Shown here: piece after piece, positions 1 to 11,529 of the stretch
How positions within the stretch are numbered: position 1 is the first letter of the stretch
Layout: every line of letters begins with the position of its first letter
NCBI GenBank assembly: GCA_028023455.1
Contig: JAQFVV010000183.1
Coordinates: forward strand, 2,023,975-2,087,974
Direction: 5' to 3'
DNA from: Epiperipatus broadwayi
Lineage: Eukaryota > Onychophora > Udeonychophora > Euonychophora > Peripatidae
Length of the DNA stretch: 64,000 nt
The notes under the pieces: generated by a model
Databases searched by the model: none
The model's input: only the letters and a program-made list of their open reading frames with translations
What the model was told of the DNA's origin: nothing
Made by a program: the position numbers and the translations under genes

Positions 1-295
1 CACTCCCTTTCTCTCCCCCACTGCAATAAATTGTCATCCTTAGTATTCTGTTTTTGTTCATTTTTCTAATGTGGCCATATCATTTTAATCTTCATTTTTC
101 AGTGACTGTTATCACTTTTTTTCTAACCATTTTTCTGATTTTTAATTTTTTTCCTTTCTTCTAGTCTTTATTTTCTTGCTGATTTTTTCCAATAATTCCT
201 TTCTATTTCCAACAGTTGTAATTCACTTTCTTTGTCATTGTTTACACCTCTGCTCTATATAATAATGCATTCTGCACCAAGATATATATATATGT

Positions 296-325
296 AATTA
301 ATTAATTAATTAATTAATTAATTAA
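296..325. repeat. (TTAA)n microsatellite
   Basis: About seven tandem copies of the tetranucleotide taat/attaa, directly next to the first unit of the 351-485 repeat. It is simple sequence with no coding meaning. Confidence 0.9.
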
Positions 326-350
326 AGAGGAAAAATTACCACCATTAAAT

Positions 351-805
351 GATCTTATAATAGCTCAACAATATCACGTTGAGTACTGAGAATAATCTCA
401 AACTCAAACACAAGATAGAGTCTTTTGAAAAGATAAGAGTAGCTATCTTATCTTCAAACCTACATTCTATTTATAAACTCCAGTCTGAAGCATCTTTGTT
501 TGAGAGTATGAAGATATTTTGTTATTCACTTTTACACACATTATTTTCTTTCACATATTAACGTACACAAACTTTTTCAATTTACTACATGTTAATATTA
601 TGAATTTTTAGAAACTGTGTTTGCTAAGCACAGAGATCATATGTAATTAAAGAGAAAGGATTTTCACCTTTAATATATGCACTGTACTTATCTTACAATA
701 GCTCAACAATGTCATGTTGAGTACTGAGGATACTCTCAAACCCAAACACAAGATAGAGATTTTTGACATTTTTAAACCTACATTCTAATTATATAAGCCA
801 ATCAT
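351..805. repeat. Pair of diverged direct repeats (351-485 and about 689-805)
   Basis: The two segments share a core that begins around 'aatagctcaacaat', continues through 'ttgagtactgag', and ends with 'aacacaagatagag' and 'aaacctacattcta'. Each contains a small hairpin in which CTCAAC is followed by GTTGAG. They are dispersed or tandem copies of an unclassified short repeat. The 60-codon reading frame over the first copy (379-561) has no support as a gene, because the second copy does not preserve it. Confidence 0.6.
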
Positions 806-999
806 TTTTATCAATATATTACTAATCCATAAAATTGAATTTATCATTCCTATTTCTGATTTATTATACAATTCTTTTATAAATCACTTTGCTTTAAATG
901 TTTTTTTCACTTGATTGATGTCAAATATTCAAGAACTATTCACTTTCTACTTTTACGCTCCCCCAATAATAATCAATACATTATTTTATTTTTTCTCTT

Positions 1000-2790
1000 A
1001 TAAATTTACTTTTAATACCTTCAATATATCTCATATCCTGTAGTACAATCACTTGGTCATCTACAAAGAATAAAGTGAATAAATATTTATTACTTATATA
1101 ATTTTAAATTCATCTTTTCACCTTTCTTTGTCCACATCTTCAAAGTCATATTAATACACCCACTCTGAAAAGTTCTTTCCCTGTTCAGAAGTTCTTTGGA
1201 CAATTTTGTGTATACTTGTTCTTAATTATTTCAATAAATGATTCATCAATCACTATCATAGCTTCAATCTTCTTCATAAACTGTATAATCATAAATGTAT
1301 GATCTATACATGACCATTTTACTGCAAAACCACATTGTTCTTTAGATATTTCAAATTGCTTTTGCAAATGATTCCTCACAACTTCTATCATTATTTTCAT
1401 AATAATGTTGGCTACACATATTTCTCTATAGTTTACATATTTCTTATGTTTTCTGTATTAATTATTGATGATGTATTTCCTAAGAAAATTTCTCATTGTA
1501 TATTTTTCTCTATAAAAATAGTGTTTATTCATCTGGTAAAAAAGTTAACAATTTTTCATACCATATTTGATGAGCTTTATATGAATTCTTCCTGATGCAG
1601 TCTTCTCTCATCATCTTCAAATTCCACTCTATCCCGTTTTTGATTTTCATAATCTATTGGGATTTCTCTTCATGTAAAAGTTTTTCATATCATTTAGTCT
1701 ATTTTTAATCCAATTATAATTGTTTTCATTATATAATTTTCTTATTTTCTCAAATCCTTCATCATCTTTCAAGTTTTTATTGATCTTTGGAATTCTAAGA
1801 ATGCTTCAATCTATGCATATTTCATCTTCCATTATTCTTTATTTTTTTTGTTTTCATAATGTATTTAATTCTTTTTTTTAACTTCTTATAAATTTCCTTA
1901 TGTTTTTTTAAACCAATCCATCATTGATAAACTTTCTATTTTTTTCTTTCTTTCTTTCTTTCCTAATATTTTTTTCGTTCAACTTCTGATTTTCATTGTA
2001 TCTTTTTATCCAGAATATCACATGACATCTAAATTAGTTTAATCTATTTATAAATTGTTCTGAATTGTCGTCATTCAGATACTTTTCAAATTCGTTTCCT
2101 ATTCTCTATATAATGAACCATTTTAACAACTGAATCATTTTATTTTCTTATAATAAATCAATCCTCTATTCCATGTCATTCTTTTCTTTTTACCTTTTCA
2201 TTACCAAAAGTATATCACTTTTAATAAATAGTGGTTTCTGCCTCACTTTGCTCCTCTAATAACGTTGACATCATGAAGTGTAACTGAATATTTCTGTCTA
2301 AAATGAAGTAATCAATAATTGATTGAGGATCTCTTATTATTTATTGTGATCTTGTGCATTGCTTTATGTTAAAAATGTATTGATTATTATATGTTTTAGT
2401 TTGATCACATAATTGTATCAGTTAGTTCCTGTTACCAGTTTTTTTTTCCTTTTCAAATCTTCCTATTACATTTTAATATTCTTCCTGATCAACTTTCACA
2501 TTTAAATATCCCATAATTGCAATGTCTTTTATTCTTGGTATATTTTTTACTGTTTATATAATAAATTCAAAAATGCATCTTCTATATTATTACCAAAATC
2601 ATTCATATACTTCGATATATACTTATTTGTCTTAAGTCAAAATTCATCTTATTTCTCATTAACAAATCCCCCTTCTACTTATCTTCTGCTACATATATTT
2701 CCATAATAGCACTAAGCAACCCTGCTCTTTTATTTTTGGACATTTTTTATTCTGCTCCATAGCTGATATAGTCATTATTTCCTCTATTCT
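1000..2790 (-). mobile_element. Decayed non-LTR retrotransposon (LINE), endonuclease plus RT remnants
   Basis: Read on the minus strand, this is a heavily broken LINE. Near 2,520-2,480 the reading resembles the apurinic-type endonuclease motif: IAIMGYLNVKVDQE against the family pattern I-MGDFNAKVG. Around 1,925-1,840 a lysine-rich stretch matches the linker between endonuclease and reverse transcriptase. At 1,400-1,185 the peptide NHLQKQFEISKEQCGF, followed by DHTFMIIQF, matches the RT segment that normally reads Q-GFR-G-ST-DHI-L. Stops and frameshifts are frequent, so this is dead. It is clearly diverged from the RTE copy at 49-52 kb and may belong with the fragment at 24,020-24,545. The clade is not settled. 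Confidence 0.6.
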
Positions 2791-3792
2791 TTTATTATTA
2801 TTATTATTTTTATCTCTAGCAGTACTACAGCGTTTATATTTTATCTTAATCATTTTATTGTTTCAACAAAACCATTATTTAAATGGATAACGTCCCCGTC
2901 CCCCCACTTCCTAATAACTTTATATTAAAAGCAATTAAATCTTTAATAATAAAATTTATTTAATTATTTATATAGAACTTTTACTTTTTAAATATTTTTA
3001 TTAACAAAACTGTAACTTTAAATACATTTTTACTTACTTATTAATTTTTGTTATAATCATGTTAAAACAAACACAGATGTATATTAAATTTGCATACGTT
3101 GCCATTACTTTTTTGCTAAAATCTTTTTAGAATATTAAAATATTGGAAATTATTTCTAATTTGTATTCAGCGTTTGTCACTCGCCAGTATATTCTGCCTG
3201 ACAACACTTAAAGCAAATAGTATCGATTTGATTGTGAAGAATTCTCTAAAAACTACTTAGAATTAAAAATGATTGATTGCTAGCTAATTTAACTTTCTTA
3301 TCTATTTCATTCATAATTTTAAACTCATTTTTTTCTGCATTTTAAAGTATATTTTAGCTCTTATCTACTAAGAAAAAAGTTTTAATACATCATTATTTTT
3401 ATTTACGATTAAACTTATCATTAAACGATTCTCCAACTGCCTCATCTTTAACTTTGTAAATATCTTTCTTAAATACCTTTTTAATTTATCTCAACAGATT
3501 AATGGATATATATGTAAGTTAATAATATACTTTCAATGTAATGAAAAATATAATTGAGTGCAGTCTATCATTTATATGGAATTCTTTTTTTTTTCCTTTT
3601 CGCCTTCAAAAATAAAATAGAAAGGTATCATATATACATATATAACGTGTTTGCTATTCATTCATTCCGTTTATTTAGATTTGAATGCGGCTATTAATAT
3701 ATGATTTTTTAAAGAAATTTAGGTTTTATACTATGTCAATTGTATCATATGATAAACTGCCTAAGATTACATTATTCTTTCCTATATAAATA
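2791..3792. other. AT-rich sequence without recognised feature
   Basis: Low-complexity AT-rich DNA. I see no reading frame, palindrome or shared repeat in it. Confidence 0.5.
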
Positions 3793-4266
3793 TGTTGAAT
3801 TAAATATTTTCATGGATAATTATTATAATAAAGAATAGAGATGAGATTATATTTACATAAACAGAGATAACTTTGATGTTGCTAAGTAATGATCAATTAC
3901 TACTAATTGACAATCCCTGAGGCTAAACAAGTTTTCTCATTAACTTATAATAGCTTTTTGTTGAAGTTTTTTTCTTGAAGTAAAAGGAGGTACTGTTTAA
4001 CTTCAAACCCAAGTTCTTATATGGATTTAAACCCAGAATGTCATTTTTATAGATGTGAGAATATTAAACAATAACATCCTTCTTAATATTCTGCAAATAA
4101 TTTTAACTTCTCATGAGTTGTATATGTTGAATTAAATGTTTACATGGATTTTTATTATAATAAAGAATAGAAATGAGGAGATTATATACATGTAGACAGA
4201 GATAATTTTTATCTTTTGATGATGCTAAAAGACTATCAATTACTACTAATTGACAATCCCTGATAT
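3793..4266. repeat. Direct repeat pair (3793-3925 and 4127-4266)
   Basis: Both units start with 'tgttgaattaaat', continue with 'attataataaagaatag' and end with 'tactactaattgacaatccc'. They are about 135 bp each and about 80-85% alike by eye. No coding potential is seen; the open frame on the opposite strand at 4,103-4,333 merely overlaps the second unit. Confidence 0.65.
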
Positions 4267-4318
4267 AATATTGAAGAAAGCTAATCTTTGGCTGAAATTC
4301 TAACAGTAAACAGTAAGA

Positions 4319-4400
4319 ATGGACTATTATCATATCTTATTACATTATATATATATATATATATATAAGTAATGTTATAAGATATGATAATAGTCCATTG
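4319..4400. repeat. Hairpin with (AT)n loop
   Basis: 'ggactattatcatatctta' is followed, after a TA-repeat loop, by its reverse complement 'aagatatgataatagtcc'. It is a short perfect palindrome bordering the RTE tail fragments. Confidence 0.8.
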
Positions 4401-4404
4401 AATT

Positions 4405-4695
4405 CTTAAATTGAATTCTAAGAAAATAGTAAAAGATCTGGAAAGAAATCATATATAAAATGGATAATTTCAATAAGGAAGTTTGTTGTTATGATGCATA
4501 GAAGGAAGGCTATGAATTAAAAAAAAATGGATTAAGCATGGAAAACCCTAAATAAATAGTAAAAGATCTGGAAAGAGACCACATGTAAAATAAATGAAAT
4601 AAAGAAGTTTGTTGGAGTGATGCAGAAAAGAGAGACTATGAATTAAAGAAACTAGATTAAATTTGGAAAACCCTCTATCATGCCATAGATCAATA
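4405..4695 (+). mobile_element. Two tandem RTE LINE 3'-end fragments
   Basis: Two consecutive copies (about 4405-4552 and 4553-4695) match the 3' end of the RTE element at 51.8-52.0 kb: 'agatctggaaagagaccaca', a 'gaaataa' stretch, and a final 'gattaaatttggaaaaccct' followed by 'gatcaataata'. The C-terminal reading (RKRPH--W-DEI) is recognisable but broken. Confidence 0.7.
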
Positions 4696-4699
4696 ATAT

Positions 4700-5548
4700 T
4701 TAAAAAATATGCTGATAATGATATGTAAGTAATGGTAAAAGTCTAAATAGTATATTTAGGACAAAAATCATTCCAAAAGCTTTTCTTAAAATAGTGACAA
4801 AGAAGGCATTACTTATAAGATTTAACAAATATTAATGGTTTGAGCAGTTGTCCATTCTTATTTTATTTTTATTATAGAAAACAAGTAAAAGTAAGACTAA
4901 GTAAAGATAAAGAAAATTAGTAAAATAAAACAAGTTAAAATTTAGTAAGAAATATGAAAAAAATTAATCCAAAATTAAAACATAAAAAATGAGGTTAAAA
5001 ACAAGGAAAATATATTATTAGTGTAGCATACAAAAAAAATTACTATACTGTATAAAAATAAATATATTCGATGTATAGTGACATATGTATTCAATATTGC
5101 AGTGTATAAGTTTCATTTTGTTTTATTTTTTATCAGATTTATATTTTGTTTTTATATAATTAATAGTAATAAAAAAGAACTTGTTATAAATGTTGAGAGA
5201 AATTCGTAAAAAAAAAAAAAATGTGATTCATATAAAATAAGTTATTTTTTTTGTTTTTATTTTTTTTAAAAAGTGTTTATAAAATATTTAAATACACATT
5301 TATTGACTTATATTGGATGATTGCCAATGTAATAACTGTCTGAAAAAAAAATATTAATCTACTTAAAATATAAAAAATGTTCAAGTTTTATCAGCTGAAT
5401 TTGAACTCAGATCACAGATATGACAGTAAGATGCATTATCACCATGTAATTAGGCTCTTATATATATATGTATGTGTGGTTGAAAAAATTATTAATTAAC
5501 AAAATATGAAAAATAAAAAATAATAATTAAAACAACAACTATTTAAAT
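4700..5548. other. AT-rich spacer
   Basis: A/T-rich, homopolymer-laden sequence with no supported gene. Bases 5541-5548 (atttaaat) are the left target-site duplication of the adjacent hAT element. Confidence 0.5.
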
Positions 5549-6150
5549 CAGGGGTGGGCAAATAGTGACTCATGGGCCACATGCGGCCTGCTAAGTGTAT
5601 TTATGTGGCCCACCAAGACAATCAGAAAAATCCATATTAAACTGAGATTTCCTTTTCATGCATGACTGAAGATTCATCTTGTATTTACCACTATGATGGC
5701 CATGTCAATACACATGCACAGTGTAGATACGATGTGCAGTGCTTTTCCGGTTGATCTGATTAATTTCAATTTTGTCTTATAACTTATGTTGGCCATGAAT
5801 ATGAGGGAAAATCTCAAAAGTACTTGGCCTATTTAATTGGTTTGGTTTTTGCAGCTTCTTCATCAGTGGGTAAATCGCTTTTATATGCTATAAGCAAATA
5901 TATAAATTTCCAACTTTAGTGAAACCATGAATCCTCAAAAAAAATATAAAATCGGTGACGAATATAGTATATTTAATGAAGAATGGACAAACAAATATTT
6001 CTTTGGTAATACAGGGAATAAAGCAGTGTGTTTATTGTGTCATGAAAAAAAGGTGTGGCCCTCCACTAACCTTTGCTTCCACAAAGTGGTCCTGATGCAA
6101 CCCTCCACTAACCTCTGCAGCCCCTGATCCAAAACAATTGCCTACCCCTG
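5549..6150 (+). mobile_element. Non-autonomous hAT DNA transposon (internal-deletion derivative)
   Basis: A structurally complete 602-bp hAT element. It starts with 'caggggtgggcaa' and ends with 'ttgcctacccctg', an imperfect terminal inverted repeat of the hAT/Charlie type. It is flanked on both sides by the 8-bp duplication atttaaat (5541-5548 and 6151-6158), and 8 bp is the diagnostic hAT target duplication. Inside, from 5927, an ATG opens MNPQKKYKIGDEYSIFNEEW and reaches KAVCLLCHEKK, which is the N-terminal BED-like zinc finger of ZBED5/GTF2IRD2-type transposases. The frame then runs straight into the 3' end, so the catalytic core has been deleted. A short tandem duplication ('ccctccactaacct') lies at 6059-6110. 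It could only move by using a transposase encoded elsewhere. Confidence 0.9.
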
Positions 6151-6159
6151 ATTTAAATA

Positions 6160-6995
6160 GTAGTATGTCTGCTATTATATTTTTGTTTTTGGTGGTGTTG
6201 GTTAAGATGATTATATTGTAATACAAGATAGATTTTTTCATATTATTGACTGTGTCCATTTGTCAAGCATAAAACTAATATTTAATGGATCATTGTATAG
6301 CAGAAAAATATATACAAAAATCACAATGGGTCTTAGATATTTTTCCTATTTAGATGTTTTAATTTAATTTTACATAACTGTTCATATATTCTTAAATATT
6401 AATAAAAATCATATTTGATGTTAACTGTAAAACATAACAGAATGTTTATGAAGAGCTGCCTAATATAAAATTGAATCTTTGTTAAAGAAAATTGTACTAG
6501 ATGTACATTTATATATGATCAATACTTATGAAATTATCCAAATATATTCATTAATAACCTAAAGTTGCTAAAAAATTCTAACCAAAAATCATACTCTGTC
6601 AGATGATATATAATCAGACTTGGAGCAGAAAAAGACTATAAAAAGGTCTTTCTTCAGTCACTGGAACTGCACTTGCTTTTCTTTTTCCTCCATAGTAAAT
6701 GTTTTCCTATTTTATCAATGTGTCCATATTGTATTTATTAAATGTATGTAAAAGCTACCCAATCTTATTTTTGCTGCTGTCTATTATATGTAAATCTTTG
6801 AAAAGTGTAATAAAGTTATTATTAAAAAATAAAAACAAATAAGCTTCCTTGTCCCAAATATTTTATATCATACTTCTAAAACAAGTAATATAAAAACTTA
6901 TAATTCAAGTAGTTATTAACGGTTACACCCCACACTAGTATAAATTATTTGAATGTATAATATTAAAGATTTTAAGACTTCTCATTCGATAATTT
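6160..6995. other. AT-rich spacer
   Basis: No supported gene. Near 6,780-6,830 there is a run resembling a polyadenylation region (aataaag followed by A-rich DNA), but nothing upstream of it reads as coding. Confidence 0.4.
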
Positions 6996-7233
6996 AATAT
7001 ACAAAATTAACAAAGCGTATGACACACTTGAATGAGAAGCTATAAAGATACACAGAAATTATTACACGCTAAGCCTTTCGAGGCCTTTTGCCTCATATTC
7101 ATATTCTGCAGCTCACAGTACCGCTATGAATATGAGGCAAAAGGCCTCGAAAGCGCTTAGCATGTAATAATTTCTGTGTATCTTTATAGCTTCTCATTCA
7201 AGTGTGTCATACGCTTTGTTAATTTTGTATATT
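6996..7233. mobile_element. Near-perfect 238-bp palindrome (family D foldback)
   Basis: The left arm begins 'aatatacaaaattaacaaag' and passes through 'ctttcgaggccttttgcctc'. The right arm repeats all of it in reverse complement, ending 'ctttgttaattttgtatatt'. Arms are about 108 bp and a loop of about 20 bp lies near 7,106-7,128. Only a few mismatches are seen. It is CpG-containing in an otherwise CpG-poor area. No transposase and no clear target duplication were found, so the transposition mechanism is unknown. Confidence 0.85.
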
Positions 7234-7800
7234 GAATGTATAATGCAAGGGTTATTATTAGAATTTATATTTAGTCATGATTTTAAAATGGCGTAGGTAA
7301 ATTAATTAAGTTTTATTTAAGAAAATCAATATTTCATTAATTATTCCATTTTTTTTTCTAAATATTACCAGTTAATTTCAATGTATATAAAACAAATTAA
7401 TTTCACACACTTTTTTTTTTCAACATTTTTTCATTTCAAGTTTTTCTTACAATTTGGTCATATTAGATTGTCATTGTTGAGGATTATTCCTATAATATAT
7501 ATATACACAAATACACATTTGCAAAAAATTTACAAAACAACATGATAAAATGTTTTCTCATAAATTATATATATTTTTTCACTTTTTGCTTACTTTTATA
7601 TTTGTCCTTTTGTAATCTTTTTTTTTTTTTTTTTATGAAAAAAATATTTCAGTTATTAGTATAACCATAGAAGACTAATTATAAATAATGAATGTTTTTT
7701 TGTATGAAAAAAAAATATTTTTTTTATTATTTTTTTATATAAAATTTTTTTTATTTATATAAAAGGCATTTGGAAAAAATAAAACAAATAAAATATATAG
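7234..7800. other. AT-rich spacer with long T and A runs
   Basis: Homopolymer tracts (7618-7634, 7697-7760) and no reading frame or recognised repeat. Confidence 0.5.
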
Positions 7801-8408
7801 AGTATATGAGCGCAGTCTTTCACATGACCCACCACTCATCACTTTATCTCATATCACTAATACACTTGAACACATATATATGGAAAAGATAAATAATCAC
7901 CAATATACGTATTTCATGCCAAACCAGCAATCATCAGTTGGCCCAGATTATCATCTCTACACATATATGCAATAAGTGCTCAGATATATATTAAGATAGC
8001 CAATCTTCATACCTTAATGGACTGGCTTCAATCCACTCAAATTCTTCAACTGTCCATCCAATTGAAAATCTGATGATGGAAGGCTCAAAGGTCACAATCT
8101 TGGCGTTAGGGTGACCTTTGAGAGTTCCATCATCAGATTTTCAATTGGATGGATGGTGGAAGAGTTGTAGGGTGGAGTAGATTGAAGCCTGTCCATTAAA
8201 GTATGAAGATTGGCTATCTTAATATATATCTGAGCACTTATTGCATATATGTGTAGAGATGATAATCTGGACCAACTGATGATTGCTGGTTTAGCATGAA
8301 GTACTATATTGGTGATTAATTGTCTTTTCCTCATATACGTATTCAAGTGTATCAGTGATATGAGATAGAGTAGTGAGTGATGTGAAAGTCTGTGCTCATA
8401 TACCCTAT
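7801..8408. mobile_element. 608-bp palindromic SINE-like element (family B)
   Basis: Two copies of one ~300-bp unit lie head to head. The left half runs from 'agtatatgagcgcagtcttt' through 'gcaatcatcagttggcccag' and 'cttaatggactggcttcaat' to 'tccatcatcagatt' in the centre. The right half is its reverse complement, ending 'gaaagtctgtgctcatatac'. Other family B copies carry a tRNA B-box-like sequence at the outer ends (see 52,735 and 15,995); here it is eroded. The 84-codon minus-strand frame inside is a by-product of the repeat. Confidence 0.85.
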
Positions 8409-8810
8409 ATATTACATATATTGATGCAGGTGTGTTTGTAAGTCTGCATTTCAGTTATTAAAACAAATAAAAGAAAATGAATCAGAATATTAAAAAATAT
8501 AAATTAAAAAAAAATACCCATAATACACACTTTCTAAAGTTTTCAATAAAGAGCTACTTAATTATCCTTACTAAAAAGTAAAATAGGGAAAAGAAAATTC
8601 TTATCAACTGATTATTGATTAATATGGCAATAATCTCTTTTTTGTTGTTCCCCTATGAATGAATATTGTAGAGATCTTCATTCTTAATAAATTATTTACT
8701 AATATATATTTGCACAAATATAAGATTTATATATAATAAATAGCATGTGTTTCTAAAATACATATGATTATTTCTAATACACTTTATTGTAAAGTATGTA
8801 TTATATTACA

Positions 8811-9090
8811 CAGAAGCCAAACTCTCCATAGAGTAGTGCCCCTCAGTGCAGACCAGACTAATCAATGGATGCAGAAAGGATTGTGCATAAAATCCCTACC
8901 TACAGCCTAATCATCCAATATCCCAGATTAGTTTCTAGCTTGTGGTTTCCATCAATGAGGAGCTGTGAATCTGAGCTGTGGATCTTAGGATCTAGTGCAA
9001 CCCTCCAGCAGCCATCTTTTACCTTATTAGCTAACTATAAAGCTTTGAGTCCAAAATGAAAACACAATGTTTTCAATTGAAGCTCATTAG
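8811..9090 (+). mobile_element. Palindromic retroposon family A, 5' part only
   Basis: It matches the left half of the family: 'actctccatagagtagtgcc', then 'gtgcataaaatcccta', 'catccaatatcccaga' and 'atcttaggatctagtgcaac'. The right inverted half is missing, so this copy is truncated or broken. The 64-codon frame inside is not a gene. Confidence 0.8.
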
Positions 9091-11384
9091 GTTACATAGT
9101 AGTATAGATCTTAACTCAGTTAAGCATCTATACTTGTTGGTGTCTTTGGTACTTGGTATTGTACTAGTCGAAAAACACACATCGATCCAACAAACCCCTG
9201 AATACAGGTAAAGTACCTCAAGTCCGACCACATACAAGATATATAAATCAGGTACATCATGGATTCTGCCCTATTTACCTATATCCCCAGGTCAAGATCT
9301 AATCAATAGCCTTTCTCGACGATACGATCGAATTCCTTTACTTTCACCGTCCCAGCAGCTGGGTCTTAAAGCATGAGATTCAATTTAATTATATATTTTA
9401 GTGAGAACTTGGGTGATTGGTTGATAGGTATATTTAAAAATCAAAATTTATTTAAAATAAAAGTAAATAAAATGATTCGAAGAACACTGGAAGTTTGTTT
9501 TAGTTATATATATATATATTTAAAAAATCATTAGGCATTCTACATTAATCTTTAACTCAAGCTCTAAAAAAAAAATACAATCTTTAAATTAACTTTATAA
9601 TTATATGAGTTCATGACGACTTTATTTATATTAGCGGTTAACATTGACATTATTGAGTTTGTACAATTTATTTTGTGAAGTTTATACACCTTTACTTTTG
9701 TTTACATTTATTCTCCTTTTAAAATAACAAAAATGATTTTATAATTAAATGATCAAGGATTTTAAAATTCCCCATGCACATTTAGTACAAGCTTGTAATA
9801 TAGTGGTAGGTTTAAACATCTGCCTAACGCACATATATAAGAATGACTATTTTAATGAATTCTTTATACAAGATTTAAAAAAAACATTTCTATTGAAAAA
9901 AAAAACATTAATTAAATAGACGATTATAAGAAGACTAATTTGACGTCTTACTCCACTAACAGATAAAAAAATTGATTTAATTTCTCTTTATACAAAATAA
10001 TAATTTAGGTTTTCAATAACTAATGTTTTATGACATTAGTGGACCTTGCTGGAATAGCTTATAATTAACTTTACAGTGATTAAAACTGTAAGCTGTTATA
10101 ACAAAAAAAATAGATCAGTTAATTATCAAGCAAACAAGTCACTTCAGTTGGACTTTCAACTAAAATCAAACCTATAATAAAATATAATGTGAATTAGTCA
10201 AAATCAAACGATTTTAACTAATTACGAAAACGAACAAAAGAGTCGATTACTCAGGTTGAAGATCCTTTCGTAGAATCAATTCCCTATGGCTTACGTATTA
10301 GATAGGCAAAAGAAAAACAGAACAATATCGGGTTAATAAATATATGAATGCAAAGGAGAGAAGAAACGTAAGTAAGAACATATGGGCTGGATTACGATGC
10401 TCATATGCTTATTCCAACGAAGAATAAAAGAGAAATTGATACGTCCACATGTCGTGTTCATATACCGATAGGAGATAGGATTTACGGAGAGCCAACATGC
10501 CCACCAATATGGGTATCATGCCAGAAAACCCACTCTATCTCAGCCACGCTATCCGATTCACAGACGTATGCAAAAGCAGAAGCTAACTCTGAATCACCAA
10601 ATCAATGACCATGTTAAGTCTGTCCATGATACTCCAAGCATTCTTTATTAACCCGAGATATTATAATCATTAAATAGGAACGAATTATAATTAAATAGCC
10701 TTAAAATGATCTAATACTGCATAGAGACCAACCTGCGTAACCAACTATTTTATATAAATATTTAACCTACAAAAAAAAACATACATATAGAAATAAGGGA
10801 ATTTAATTCTCGAAAAAATCCCCCCTTCCCTCTTTCCTAACTTAAAAAAAAGGCAAGATAATTAACTGATGCTATCCAGTGGCACTGTTACTAGGTCAAA
10901 AATCTATAGCATATTTTATTCTGTTTTGAATTACAGAAATATAAAATAATAGAATCCCATTCTGGGAAATCTATAATAAAACTGTTTAAAGAAAATACGG
11001 TAAGCTTTATTTTAAAATACATATATATTCGACATAACTTCACTTGCGAAATAAAATAGATCAAGATTATTTTATTTTAAAATTAAATCATTCTTTGTTA
11101 ACTTTCCCCTCCCCTAATAAACATAATTTGCTCTTTTAGCAAATTACTCTCTTTGAGTCCCCATGAGTGAAGCCAGTCGAAAAAAAAATTAAAAAAAAAA
11201 TCAAAGCATGAAATCTCATGCTAAGATTAATATAAAACAAATAAATAAATTCATAGTCAATCAATCAAAATATTAAAAATTATGGTGAGCTTGAGTTAAT
11301 GAAATATTATAATTTAAAAGAAAAGGGTTAAAGAATCAGTTAAAAGCTTTACGAAAATACATTTATACTCTTACGATAATAGTT
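9091..11384. other. Largely unique, CpG-containing region
   Basis: I find almost none of the window's repeat families here. CG dinucleotides are visibly more common than elsewhere, for example around 9,318-9,350 and 10,200-10,600. Minus-strand 10,578-10,475 gives about 34 open codons (beginning ASAFAYVCESDS), but the splice sites are unconvincing. The plus-strand frame 10,405-10,608 has no family resemblance. The segment around 9,290-9,370 has a weak tRNA-like look. A promoter or conserved noncoding role next to the exon at 11.4 kb is possible but unproven. Confidence 0.35.
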
Positions 11385-11524
11385 TCAAACATCTTGATGG
11401 AAGTATTCAAGCTCTTCAGCATTTTCCTTGAAGTTCCCCAGGATGAGTTCTATGAGCGAACATTGGTAGCAGATGGCTCTTTTGAAGGCAGGTTTGGACA
11501 GCAGCACAACGGAAGATTTCAGGT
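11385..11524 (-). CDS. Probable exon of an unidentified host gene
   Basis: On the minus strand an acceptor with a strong pyrimidine tract ('tgccttttccttcctgag', AG at 11,526-11,525) is followed by two bases completing a codon. Then come 45 sense codons beginning LKSSVVLLSKPAFKRAICY, continuing QCSLIELILGNFKENAEEL and ending EYFHQDV before TGA at 11,387-11,385. The composition is balanced (GC near 45%, few lysine/asparagine/isoleucine runs), unlike the AT-rich surroundings and unlike the transposon frames. The peptide looks like amphipathic helices, but I do not recognise the family. It may be a terminal exon ending at the TGA, or an internal exon using GT at 11,390-11,389 (weak site) or GTAAG at 11,374-11,370, with the latter placing a stop inside the exon. 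The overlapping plus-strand frame at 11,473-11,709 starts sensibly but decays into low complexity, so I reject it. Confidence 0.55.
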
Positions 11525-11529
11525 CTCAG

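Noticed and set aside
10405-10608. 67-codon plus-strand frame in the CpG-containing region
   Set aside because: No motif, no splice sites and no resemblance to a family; the opposite strand is equally open for a comparable length.
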